Assembly: GCA_934491515.1 (NCBI GenBank)
Contig: CAKSTF010000014.1
Location: 1 to 48,411 of the forward strand
DNA length: 48,411 nucleotides
Direction: 5' to 3'
Source of the DNA: an uncultured Eubacteriales bacterium
Lineage (GTDB): Bacteria; Bacillota; Clostridia; Oscillospirales; Acutalibacteraceae
Shown: positions 7,551 to 14,798 of the stretch, piece after piece
Layout of the letters: the number at the start of each line of letters is the position of its first letter
Numbering within the stretch: position 1 is the first letter of the stretch
Made by a program: the position numbers and the translations under genes
The notes under the pieces: generated by a model
What the model saw: only the letters and a program-made list of their open reading frames with translations
Databases searched by the model: none
Told to the model about the DNA's origin: nothing

Positions 7551-9765
7551 TATCAATTCCGAAAACGAGGCTGTTGCCTTAAAAGGAACGGTTGAAAAAA
7601 TTACATATAAAAACACGGGCAACGGCTATACGGTCGCTTTGCTCCGTGTCGGAAAAGAAAGGGTAACGGCAGTCGGTACCCTTCCTTTTTTATGCGAGGG
7701 CGAAGCCGTTACCCTTACGGGGCATTATGTTATCCATTCTACCTACGGCAGGCAGTTTGCCGTAGAAAAAGCAGAACAAAACACGCCCTCGGGGGCGGCG
7801 GCAATACTTAAATACCTGTCGTCCGGAGCAATACGCGGAATCGGCCCTGCAACCGCCGTGAAGATTGTAGAACGCTTTGGAGACAGAACGCTTGAAATTT
7901 TGGAAAATTCACCCGAGGAACTGGCTGCAATACGCGGAATCTCACGGGAAAAGGCTTTTGCGGTATCCGAAGAATATGTAAAGCAAACGGGTATCAGGGA
8001 ACTTATGCTGCTGCTTTCGCAGTACAACTTTTCACCCGAAAGGTGCGTTAATATATATCGCGCTTTAGGCAGCGGCGCGGTAACTGCGGTAAAGGAAAAC
8101 CCCTATGTATTGTGCGGCGAGGGCATCGGCGTTCCTTTTGAAACTGCGGAACACATAGCCTATGATATGGGATTTACTTCGGAAAACCGCTGTCGGCTTT
8201 TCGCGGGCGTTGAGTATATTTTAAGGGCGAATCTTTCAAACGGGCATACCTGTCTGCCTAAAACAAAAGTTATCGCCGTGGCGCAGCGCCTGTTGGGCTG
8301 CGACGCAGACACGGCAGACTCGGTTTGTGCCGAACTTGTAAACGCAATGCGTATAAGGTCTTTTTCTGCCGACGGTCAGGCATTTCTTGCACTTCCAAAA
8401 TACTTTGAAGCGGAAAACTATATTGCCGCAAGACTTTCGGCGCTTGTGGGTACATACGGCGGCGGTATACCGGCCGATGAACTTGAAATTGATTATGTTG
8501 AAAACAAATTAGGAATAAAGTTTGAAAAAATACAGCGCGAGGCGGTTAAAACCGTTTTTGAAAACGCTTTTACCGTGATAACGGGCGGCCCCGGCACCGG
8601 AAAGACAACAACGCTTAATGCCGTGCTTGAACTTCTTGAGCGAAGAAATGCCGAAGTGGCGCTTGCAGCACCTACCGGCAGGGCGGCAAAACGTATGACC
8701 GAACTTACGGGCAGAGAGGCTAAAACACTGCACAGACTTTTGCAGGTGGAGTGGGACCGAAACGGCGAACAGACTTTTGCCAGAAACGAGAAAAATCCGC
8801 TTGAGTGCGATTACATTGTGGTTGACGAAGCCTCTATGCTTGATACTTTGCTTTTTGAAAATTTGCTGCGCGCGCTGCGTATAGGAACGGTAATAATTCT
8901 TTTGGGCGATGTTAACCAGTTGCCGAGCATCGGCGCGGGAAACGTGCTCGGAGATATTATTTCAAGCGGTATGTATCCTACCGTGGAATTAAAAAAGGTT
9001 TTCCGCCAATCGAGAGAAAGCAGCATAATTACAAATGCACACGCAATAATAAACGGCGAAGAGCAGGATCTTAATTGTAAAACGGGTGACTTTTTCTTTT
9101 TAAAGCGCGGCAATTCGCATGATGTTCTTGATACCGTGCTTGAACTCTGCAGCGACCGTTTACCATCGGCTTACGGGTTTGACGCTTTAAAAGATATACA
9201 GGTTATATGCCCTTCAAGAAAACTTGATACCGGCACGCTGAATCTTAATAATTTACTCCAATCGATACTTAATCCCGCAAAAGCGGATGAGCAGTATTTT
9301 TCTTACAAAGGCGTTTATTTCCGCAAGGGCGATAAAATAATGCAGATAAAAAACGATTACGATATTGAATGGGAAAGCGATGACGGCGTTAAAGGTTACG
9401 GCGTCTTTAACGGCGATATCGGATATATAACGGACGTTTCACGCGGTACGGGCACGTTCAGGGTACGTTTTGATGACAGGGAAGCGGTTTATGTGTCGGA
9501 ACAGCTTTCGGAAATCGAACCGGCATACGCCGTTACGGTGCATAAAAGTCAGGGCAGTGAATTTGACTGCGTTGTGCTTCCGCTTTTTGATATTCCGCAA
9601 AGACTGTGCTACAGAAACCTTCTTTACACCGCTATAACAAGGGCAAAGAAACTGCTTGTTATAGTGGGCGATACTAACGTATATCTTTCCATGGCGGAGA
9701 ACGACCGTAAAATGTTGCGGTATACTATGTTGGGCGGTTTTATCAATAATGTCGGCAATATCTGA
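7540..9765 (+). CDS. recD2: RecD2-like ATP-dependent 5'-3' DNA helicase
   Basis: A superfamily 1 helicase of the stand-alone RecD2 type (741 residues, no RecBC in sight). ATG 7540 with GGAG nine bases upstream is the best start; reading further upstream gives only the shadow of the preceding gene. Residues 10-90 are an OB-like N-terminal domain and ~100-200 a helix-hairpin-helix region (RGIGPATAVKIVERFG). The motor follows with Walker A GGPGTGKTT (Lys355), DEASMLD and LLGDVNQLPS. The UvrD-like C-terminal motif is VHKSQGSEFD, then AITRAKKLL. RecD2 acts in DNA repair and replication-fork maintenance. The end overlaps comF by 17 bases. Confidence 0.95.
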   Translation: MTDNINSENEAVALKGTVEKITYKNTGNGYTVALLRVGKERVTAVGTLPFLCEGEAVTLTGHYVIHSTYGRQFAVEKAEQNTPSGAAAILKYLSSGAIRGIGPATAVKIVERFGDRTLEILENSPEELAAIRGISREKAFAVSEEYVKQTGIRELMLLLSQYNFSPERCVNIYRALGSGAVTAVKENPYVLCGEGIGVPFETAEHIAYDMGFTSENRCRLFAGVEYILRANLSNGHTCLPKTKVIAVAQRLLGCDADTADSVCAELVNAMRIRSFSADGQAFLALPKYFEAENYIAARLSALVGTYGGGIPADELEIDYVENKLGIKFEKIQREAVKTVFENAFTVITGGPGTGKTTTLNAVLELLERRNAEVALAAPTGRAAKRMTELTGREAKTLHRLLQVEWDRNGEQTFARNEKNPLECDYIVVDEASMLDTLLFENLLRALRIGTVIILLGDVNQLPSIGAGNVLGDIISSGMYPTVELKKVFRQSRESSIITNAHAIINGEEQDLNCKTGDFFFLKRGNSHDVLDTVLELCSDRLPSAYGFDALKDIQVICPSRKLDTGTLNLNNLLQSILNPAKADEQYFSYKGVYFRKGDKIMQIKNDYDIEWESDDGVKGYGVFNGDIGYITDVSRGTGTFRVRFDDREAVYVSEQLSEIEPAYAVTVHKSQGSEFDCVVLPLFDIPQRLCYRNLLYTAITRAKKLLVIVGDTNVYLSMAENDRKMLRYTMLGGFINNVGNI

Positions 9766-10501
9766 TTTACTTAAAAACGCAGGTAATTTTCTGCTGTCGC
9801 TTCTTTATCCCGAAAAATGTATCGTATGCGGCAGGATAACGGAATCGGGTGCGTACGTCTGCTCTGCCTGCAGCAGTATCTTTTCTTTTATAGATCCGGA
9901 CAAGCGCTGTCCTTATTGCGGTAAGGAAAAATCGGAATGCGACTGCAAACTCAGGGTCCACCGCTTTAAAGAGGTTGCGGCGGTATTCAGGTATGAGGGC
10001 GCGGCAAGACGTGCCGTGTTTTCGTTTAAACTTCTAAACCGTTCCCATTATGCCAATTTCTTTGCCGAGGCTATGGCAGAAAATATCTTGAATGTTTATA
10101 AGGACGTTTCGCCGGACGTGATATGCTACGTTCCCACTTCGCGGCGCAACCGTGTTAAAAGAGGGTTTGACCAGGCGGAATTGCTGGCGCTTAAAATTTC
10201 AAAAATACTTAAAATCCCTATGGCTCGTGCGCTTAAAGTTGCAAAAGATACCGCTGACCAACACAAAACTGACAATTTTAAGAAAAGACTTGAAAACAGC
10301 CGCGGCAAATATTTGTGCAGTATGCCGCTTGACGGCAAGACTGTCCTGCTTATAGACGATGTTATGACAACCGGAGCCACCTTGGACGACTGTACGCGCG
10401 CACTTATGTTTGCAGGTGCCGAAGAAGTATATTGCGCGGTTGCCGCCGTTACCGTGCTGCCGAAAGAGGCTTCAAACAACTTGAAAACGGCAAAAAAATA
10501 A
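9749..10501 (+). CDS. comF: ComF family phosphoribosyltransferase-like protein
   Basis: A 250-residue protein with a double zinc-finger-like N-terminus (CIVCG, CSAC, CPYCG, CDCK: eight cysteines within residues ~24-69). A type I phosphoribosyltransferase domain follows with the PRPP loop LLIDDVMTTGAT (residues ~196-207). In naturally competent bacteria ComF/ComFC takes part in DNA uptake and conversion to transforming DNA; dprA is also in the window (13701). ComFA is not present. It overlaps recD2 by 17 bases, so co-expression is expected. A promoter for the next gene lies inside its 3' end. Confidence 0.9.
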   Translation: MSAISDLLKNAGNFLLSLLYPEKCIVCGRITESGAYVCSACSSIFSFIDPDKRCPYCGKEKSECDCKLRVHRFKEVAAVFRYEGAARRAVFSFKLLNRSHYANFFAEAMAENILNVYKDVSPDVICYVPTSRRNRVKRGFDQAELLALKISKILKIPMARALKVAKDTADQHKTDNFKKRLENSRGKYLCSMPLDGKTVLLIDDVMTTGATLDDCTRALMFAGAEEVYCAVAAVTVLPKEASNNLKTAKK

Positions 10502-10509
10502 TGTATAAT
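10481..10509 (+). promoter_or_regulatory. Probable mreB promoter inside the comF 3' end
   Basis: TTGAAA (10481-10486), a 17-base spacer and TATAAT (10504-10509). The start would fall about 10 bases before the mreB-like ATG, giving a very short leader and allowing expression independent of comF. Confidence 0.6.
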
Positions 10510-10525
10510 CTTATTGGTGATGTAA

Positions 10526-11548
10526 ATGACTAACGAAATCGGGCTTGATTTAGGCTCTTCCAAAACCGTTATTTTTTCGGGTTCAAAAGTTATTCTTGAA
10601 CGTCCGAGCGTTGTTACGGTGGACGCCGAAACTTATGAACCGGTGTATTACGGCGAGAAAGCAAAACAGACTTTAGGGAGAACGCCCGAAAGTCTTTTAA
10701 GCGTACGCCCGATAGAGCGCGGTGTTATTTCCGATTACGATATTGCCGAAATGATGCTTGAAAAATATATGAATGAGGCTTTCGGCAGCAAAGTGCTTCG
10801 TCCGCGCATAATGGTTACTTTACCTCCGGGTCTTACCGAACTTCAGCACCATTCGCTTGCAAACGTTGTGGAGGACGCCGGCGGCAGGAACATATCCGTA
10901 ATCGAGAGTCCGTTGGCGGTTGCTTTCGGTCTGGGTCTTGATTTTTCAAAGGCACACGGCGAACTTATCGTTGATATCGGTGCCGGCACTACGGATATTG
11001 CGGTAGTTTCAATGGGCGGTATTGCCGCGTGCGATTCTTTTAAAATCGCGTCCCTTGATTTTGATGAACAGATAATCCGTTTTGTAAGAAAAGAATTTAA
11101 TATAGCGATCGGTCCGCTTACGGCGGAAAATATTAAACAGCAGATAGGCTGCGTTATTCCGCGCAATATCGAAGTTGCGATGACAGGCAAGGGGAGAAAC
11201 CTGTTTACGGGGCTTCCCGAAACGTTTGAAATCACTTCGGAGGACGTTACCGGCGCAATAAAGGAAACTGCTGATAAAATTTGCGCGGCGGTAAAGGCAG
11301 TAATTGCAAGAACCGATCCCGACCTTGTTTCGGATATAAATTCTGACGGTATTTATCTTACCGGCGGCGGAAGTCTGCTTTCGGGGTTTGCTCAGTATCT
11401 TTCTGAATACTTAGGCACAAAGGTACGTATGCTTGAAGACCCGACACACAGCGTTGTGCGCGGCGCGGCGTCTGCTTTAAGACGTCCGGATTTGCTTAAA
11501 AACGTTAATTACCAGTTGCGTTCGATAAAAGAGTTAGAAATTACTTGA
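10526..11548 (+). CDS. mreB: MreB/Mbl-family actin-like protein
   Basis: A 340-residue bacterial actin. The phosphate-1 motif GLDLGSSKT is near residue 5, phosphate-2 is VDIGAGTTDIAVV (residues ~152-164), and the adenosine motif is YLTGGGSLLSGF (~286-297). Family MreBs usually have DLGTANT in the first motif; here SSK replaces the TAN part, so it is a divergent copy. mreC and mreD are absent, which is more like Mbl/MreBH-type extra copies than the core mreBCD operon. Role inferred: guiding lateral cell-wall synthesis. It ends where the infC promoter begins, without a terminator between them. Confidence 0.88.
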   Translation: MTNEIGLDLGSSKTVIFSGSKVILERPSVVTVDAETYEPVYYGEKAKQTLGRTPESLLSVRPIERGVISDYDIAEMMLEKYMNEAFGSKVLRPRIMVTLPPGLTELQHHSLANVVEDAGGRNISVIESPLAVAFGLGLDFSKAHGELIVDIGAGTTDIAVVSMGGIAACDSFKIASLDFDEQIIRFVRKEFNIAIGPLTAENIKQQIGCVIPRNIEVAMTGKGRNLFTGLPETFEITSEDVTGAIKETADKICAAVKAVIARTDPDLVSDINSDGIYLTGGGSLLSGFAQYLSEYLGTKVRMLEDPTHSVVRGAASALRRPDLLKNVNYQLRSIKELEIT

Positions 11549-11572
11549 CTTTTTTCTTTTTCGTGTTATAAT
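11545..11572 (+). promoter_or_regulatory. Promoter of infC-rpmI-rplT
   Basis: TTGACT (11545-11550), a 16-base spacer and TATAAT (11567-11572). The -35 overlaps the last codons of mreB. The predicted start near 11579 leaves a ~140-base leader before infC. Confidence 0.85.
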
Positions 11573-11578
11573 ACCATT

Positions 11579-11718
11579 TGACAGTGAAGTAGAACTATCC
11601 GCGTTCTCACCTTTGCGTACGGCGCACGGGTCAATATAACTTAACTTTATGCAGTTGTTAAAAGACGTGGATACTTTGTGTTCGCGTCTTTATTTTAGCT
11701 TAACGGAGGTGCTTAACA
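11579..11718 (+). promoter_or_regulatory. Long infC leader with hairpins (putative ribosomal-protein L20 leader)
   Basis: The leader has a hairpin ACCT-t-TGCG/CGCA-c-GGGT at 11609-11631. A second short pairing TTAAC/GTTAA lies at 11641-11661. A terminator-like stem AAAGACG/CGTCTTT (11661-11667 with 11685-11691) leads into a T-rich run. The second pairing shares a base with the third, so exclusive folding is possible. In Bacillus this operon is repressed by L20 binding to the leader. Assignment here rests on position and structure, not on a covariance-model match. Confidence 0.55.
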
Positions 11719-11721
11719 ATC
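11705..11721 (+). promoter_or_regulatory. SD and AUC start codon of infC
   Basis: GGAGG (11705-11709) is followed after nine bases by ATC (11719-11721). No ATG, GTG or TTG lies at a useful distance in frame, and the frame is closed by TAA at 11701. Confidence 0.85.
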
Positions 11722-12237
11722 GCAAGCAAAGAACTGTTAATCAATGAGGCCATAAAATTCAAAGAGGTACGCGTTATAGGCGACGACGGCGCGCAGTTAG
11801 GCGTTATGCCTATTGCAAAGGCGCTTGAGGCGGCATACGCCAAGGATCTTGACCTTGCGGCAATATCGCCTAACGCAGATCCGCCGGTATGCAAAATAAT
11901 GGATTACGGTAAGTTCCGATTTGAAAGAGCAAAGAAAGAAAAGGAAGCCAAAAAGAACCAGAAGGTTATCGAGATTAAGGAGATTCGTCTCGGTCTCGGT
12001 ATAGACGTTCACGACTTTGAAACCAAAGGCAATCACGCCAGAAAGTTTTTACAAGGCGGCAGTAAAGTAAAGGTTTCCATCCGTTTCCGCGGCAGAGAAC
12101 TCGGTCATCCGGAAATCGGTCTTGAAACTATGGCCCGCTTTGCGGATTATTGTGCCGATTATTGCACCGTTGAAAAAGCTGCAAAGATGGAAGGACGAAA
12201 TATGTTAATGTTTTTAGCCCCGAAGTCATCGAAGTAA
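11719..12237 (+). CDS. infC: Translation initiation factor IF-3 (AUC start)
   Basis: IF-3 binds the 30S subunit and checks start codons. Starting at ATC 11719 the product is 172 residues, the normal family length, beginning (M)ASKELLINEAIKFKEVRVIG. The first ATG in frame (11806) would remove the first 29 residues, which match the conserved N-terminal domain. Later motifs include CKIMDYGKFRFE, the central lysine-rich linker and VSIRFRGRELGHPEIG. A non-AUG start is a known device by which IF-3 represses its own translation in other bacteria. It is followed by rpmI and rplT in the classic order. Confidence 0.95.
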   Translation: MASKELLINEAIKFKEVRVIGDDGAQLGVMPIAKALEAAYAKDLDLAAISPNADPPVCKIMDYGKFRFERAKKEKEAKKNQKVIEIKEIRLGLGIDVHDFETKGNHARKFLQGGSKVKVSIRFRGRELGHPEIGLETMARFADYCADYCTVEKAAKMEGRNMLMFLAPKSSK

Positions 12238-12261
12238 GAAAAATTTTTGGGAGGACTTATA

Positions 12262-12459
12262 ATGCCTAAGATCAAAACACACAGCGGCGCCAAAAAGCGC
12301 TTCAAGCTCACAAAAACCGGCAAGGTTAAGCGTGCTCACGCTTTCAAGTCTCATATCTTGAACAAAAAGACGACAAAGCGCAAAAGAAATCTTCGTAAAA
12401 CTGTTTGTGCCGATGTTACCAACGTAGCAAAGGTAAAGAAAATGATTCCGTACAAATAA
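12262..12459 (+). CDS. rpmI: 50S ribosomal protein L35
   Basis: A 65-residue basic protein (MPKIKTHSGAKKRFK start, ending KKMIPYK), typical of bL35 in length and sequence. ATG 12262 follows GGGAGG (12249-12254); the in-frame TTG at 12247 overlaps that SD and is rejected. It lies 24 bases after infC and 32 before rplT. Confidence 0.97.
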   Translation: MPKIKTHSGAKKRFKLTKTGKVKRAHAFKSHILNKKTTKRKRNLRKTVCADVTNVAKVKKMIPYK

Positions 12460-12491
12460 TCGGATAACTTGAAAGTGGAGGTTACTTATAA

Positions 12492-12851
12492 ATGGCTCGT
12501 GTAAAAGGTGCGTTAGCAACACGCAAAAGAAGAAAAAAGACTTTAAAACTCGCCAAAGGCTATTTTGGCGCTAAATCAAAACTTTTTAAAACCGCCAAAG
12601 AAGCGGTTATGAAATCCGGCAACTATGCCTATATCGGCCGCAGACAGAAGAAGCGCGATTTCCGCCGTTTGTGGATAACACGCATTTCCGCTGCTGCAAA
12701 ACTTAACGGTATGAATTATTCTACCTTTATGAACGGCCTTAACAAAGCGGGCGTTCAGATAAACAGAAAGATGCTTGCCGATATTGCGGTTAACGATCCC
12801 GCAGGCTTTACAAATCTTGTAAAGTCCGCACAGAAAGCATTGAATAAATAA
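12492..12851 (+). CDS. rplT: 50S ribosomal protein L20
   Basis: A 119-residue basic protein (MARVKGALATRKRRKK, then KGYFGAKSKLFKTAKE and YIGRRQKKRDFRRLWI), standard bL20. It is needed early in 50S assembly. In several bacteria L20 represses this operon by binding the infC leader or the infC-rpmI region, which fits the long structured leader upstream. Confidence 0.97.
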   Translation: MARVKGALATRKRRKKTLKLAKGYFGAKSKLFKTAKEAVMKSGNYAYIGRRQKKRDFRRLWITRISAAAKLNGMNYSTFMNGLNKAGVQINRKMLADIAVNDPAGFTNLVKSAQKALNK

Positions 12852-12858
12852 TTTGGGC

Positions 12859-12890
12859 TCGCCCGGGAACTGTTCTCGGGCGAATTTGCT
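12859..12890 (+). terminator. Terminator-like hairpin after rplT
   Basis: TCGCCCG/CGGGCGA (12859-12865 with 12877-12883), with an inner GAAC/GTTC pairing. A T-rich but interrupted tract follows, so termination is probably incomplete and transcription may read into the next gene. Confidence 0.7.
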
Positions 12891-12911
12891 TTATTTAGAA
12901 GGTAAAAAAAA

Positions 12912-13688
12912 ATGGACTTTTTGCACATTACTTCGCGCGATAATGCCATTATCAAACAGATAAACGCTTTGCGTTCTTCGGCAAAAACAAGGCGTCAAGA
13001 GGGACTGTTTGTCCTTGAAGGGCTGCGGATATCGTCGGACGCGTGCGATAACGGCGTCGGGATTTCCGTGCTGGCAGTATCCGAGAGGGGCTTTTCAAAA
13101 TATAAAAACGAAATATTGCGCATAAAAGAAAAAGCCGAAAAGTGCTGTCTTTTAAGCGATTCCGTTTTTAAAAAAATAAGCGAAACCGAAAATCCGCAGG
13201 GTGTTATTACCGTATGCAGAATACCGCTAAAGAATAAAAAAATATCCCCGAAGAAGAGATATATCGGTCTTGAAAATCTGCAGGACCCCGCTAATTTAGG
13301 TGCTGTTGCACGTACTGCGGAAGCGCTCGGAACCGGCGGTATTGTTCTGACATCGAACGGGTGCGACCCGTATTCTCCGAAAGCGCTAAGGGCTTCTATG
13401 GGAACGCTTTTGCGTATGCCGCTTTATTTTACGAACGATATTATCGGTTTTGCCGGCGAAAACGGTCTGCGCACCGTGGCGTGCGTTGTTACGCCCGACG
13501 CCGACGATATTAAAGATTTCTCTTTTGCGGACGGTGATCTCCTGCTTATCGGAAACGAAGGCAACGGACTTACGGAAAGCACGAAGGACGGCGCGGACGC
13601 AAGAATAACAGTGAAAATGCACGGAAGGGTCGAATCGCTGAATGCGGCTGCCGCTGCGGCAATCGCATTATGGGAAATGTGCGGTTAA
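12912..13688 (+). CDS. TrmH/SpoU-family RNA 2'-O-methyltransferase
   Basis: A 258-residue SPOUT enzyme. The N-terminal substrate-binding domain (residues ~1-100) includes the VLEGLR motif. The knotted SAM-binding domain has the three SpoU motifs: LQDPANLGAVARTAEALG, LLIGNEGNGL and RVESLNAAAAAAIALWEM. It methylates ribose in rRNA or tRNA; the target nucleotide cannot be read from the sequence. It follows rplT; YsgA-type members sit in similar translation neighbourhoods in Bacillus. AAGG precedes the ATG. Confidence 0.9.
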   Translation: MDFLHITSRDNAIIKQINALRSSAKTRRQEGLFVLEGLRISSDACDNGVGISVLAVSERGFSKYKNEILRIKEKAEKCCLLSDSVFKKISETENPQGVITVCRIPLKNKKISPKKRYIGLENLQDPANLGAVARTAEALGTGGIVLTSNGCDPYSPKALRASMGTLLRMPLYFTNDIIGFAGENGLRTVACVVTPDADDIKDFSFADGDLLLIGNEGNGLTESTKDGADARITVKMHGRVESLNAAAAAAIALWEMCG

Positions 13689-13700
13689 TTTTGTCTTATT

Positions 13701-14786
13701 ATGATAACACTTGAAAAACTTATGCAGATAAGGCTGGCTTACGGCGCCGGCAGCAACAAGGCGTTTGAGGTATATTGCGGCATTTCGGCGGGAAAACCGG
13801 TTGATAAGGAAACCGCTGAGAAACTGCACGGCATAAAACACGAAATCGTACAAAAGGTATTTAACGACTGCAAGTCGCAGGGGATTGATATAATCCCGAT
13901 ATTTTCGGATAAGTATCCCGAATGTCTTAAAAACATTGCCTCGCCGCCGCTTATGCTTTTTGTAAAGGGCAATTTGCCTGATTTTGACAATTCGCCCGTA
14001 ATAACCGTGGTAGGACCGCGCAAGGTCAGTGAATTCGGTGTAAAGGCTGCATATTCGCTTTCACGCCGCCTCTCCAACGCAGGGTTTACGATAGTAAGCG
14101 GCGCGGCATTAGGTGCCGATACCGCCGCGCTTAAAGGCGCGCTCTCCGGCGAGGGCGTACCGGTTGCCGTAGTCGCATGCGGCATTTGTTATGATTATCT
14201 GCCCGAAAACCGCGGCCTTCGCGAACAAACGGCAGCGCGCGGTGCCGTAATAAGCGAGCATCCGCCCTTTGCGCCTACGAGCAAATACTGTTTTCCGGTA
14301 AGAAACCGCATTATGTCCGCACTTTCGCAAAGTACAGTTGTTGTGGAAGCAGGAGAAAAAAGCGGCGCATTGGTAACGGCACGGCTTGCGGCGGAACAGG
14401 GCAGAGATGTATTTGTTATACCCGGCAATCCGACTCTTGCGTGTTATAAAGGCTCGAACGCACTTTTGCGCGACGGCGCAACTCCGCTTCTGGATGTTTC
14501 GGATATTTTAAATGTATATATTCCTGAATTTGCAGAAAAAATCAATCTTGAAAGGGCATTTTCAAAAAGCAAATCCAAAGACGGCGAAAAAATTATAAAA
14601 AAATCGGTTTCGGCTCTTTCAAATGACGGAAAGATATTGTATAATAGCATAGTTAAGAAGAAATTTACAGCAGACGATTTAATGTCTGATAAAATAAGCG
14701 GTGACGCATTGCTTTCAGCGCTTACCGAACTTGAATTATCAGGACTTATAAAGTCGCTTCCGGGCGGCTTTTACGAACTTGTTTAA
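13701..14786 (+). CDS. dprA: DNA-processing protein DprA
   Basis: DprA loads RecA on incoming single-stranded DNA and works with ComF-type proteins in transformation. In the 361-residue product residues 1-75 are a SAM/HhH-like domain. The Rossmann-like core begins with VVGPRKVS (usually VGSR) and has the GAALGADTAAL and EHPPFAPTSKYCFPVRNRIMS motifs. About residues 290-361 form a winged-helix tail after a lysine-rich linker. No clear SD precedes the ATG, which lies 12 bases after the methyltransferase stop, so translation may depend on re-initiation. Confidence 0.93.
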   Translation: MITLEKLMQIRLAYGAGSNKAFEVYCGISAGKPVDKETAEKLHGIKHEIVQKVFNDCKSQGIDIIPIFSDKYPECLKNIASPPLMLFVKGNLPDFDNSPVITVVGPRKVSEFGVKAAYSLSRRLSNAGFTIVSGAALGADTAALKGALSGEGVPVAVVACGICYDYLPENRGLREQTAARGAVISEHPPFAPTSKYCFPVRNRIMSALSQSTVVVEAGEKSGALVTARLAAEQGRDVFVIPGNPTLACYKGSNALLRDGATPLLDVSDILNVYIPEFAEKINLERAFSKSKSKDGEKIIKKSVSALSNDGKILYNSIVKKKFTADDLMSDKISGDALLSALTELELSGLIKSLPGGFYELV

Positions 14787-14798
14787 AGGAGCAAACAA

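Noticed and set aside
11806..12237. IF-3 starting at ATG 11806
   Set aside because: It lacks the conserved N-terminal residues and has no SD; the AUC at 11719 has both.
14636..14645. TATAAT-like sequence inside dprA that might drive topA
   Set aside because: No acceptable -35 at 16-18 bases; topA has its own SD and follows in the operon.
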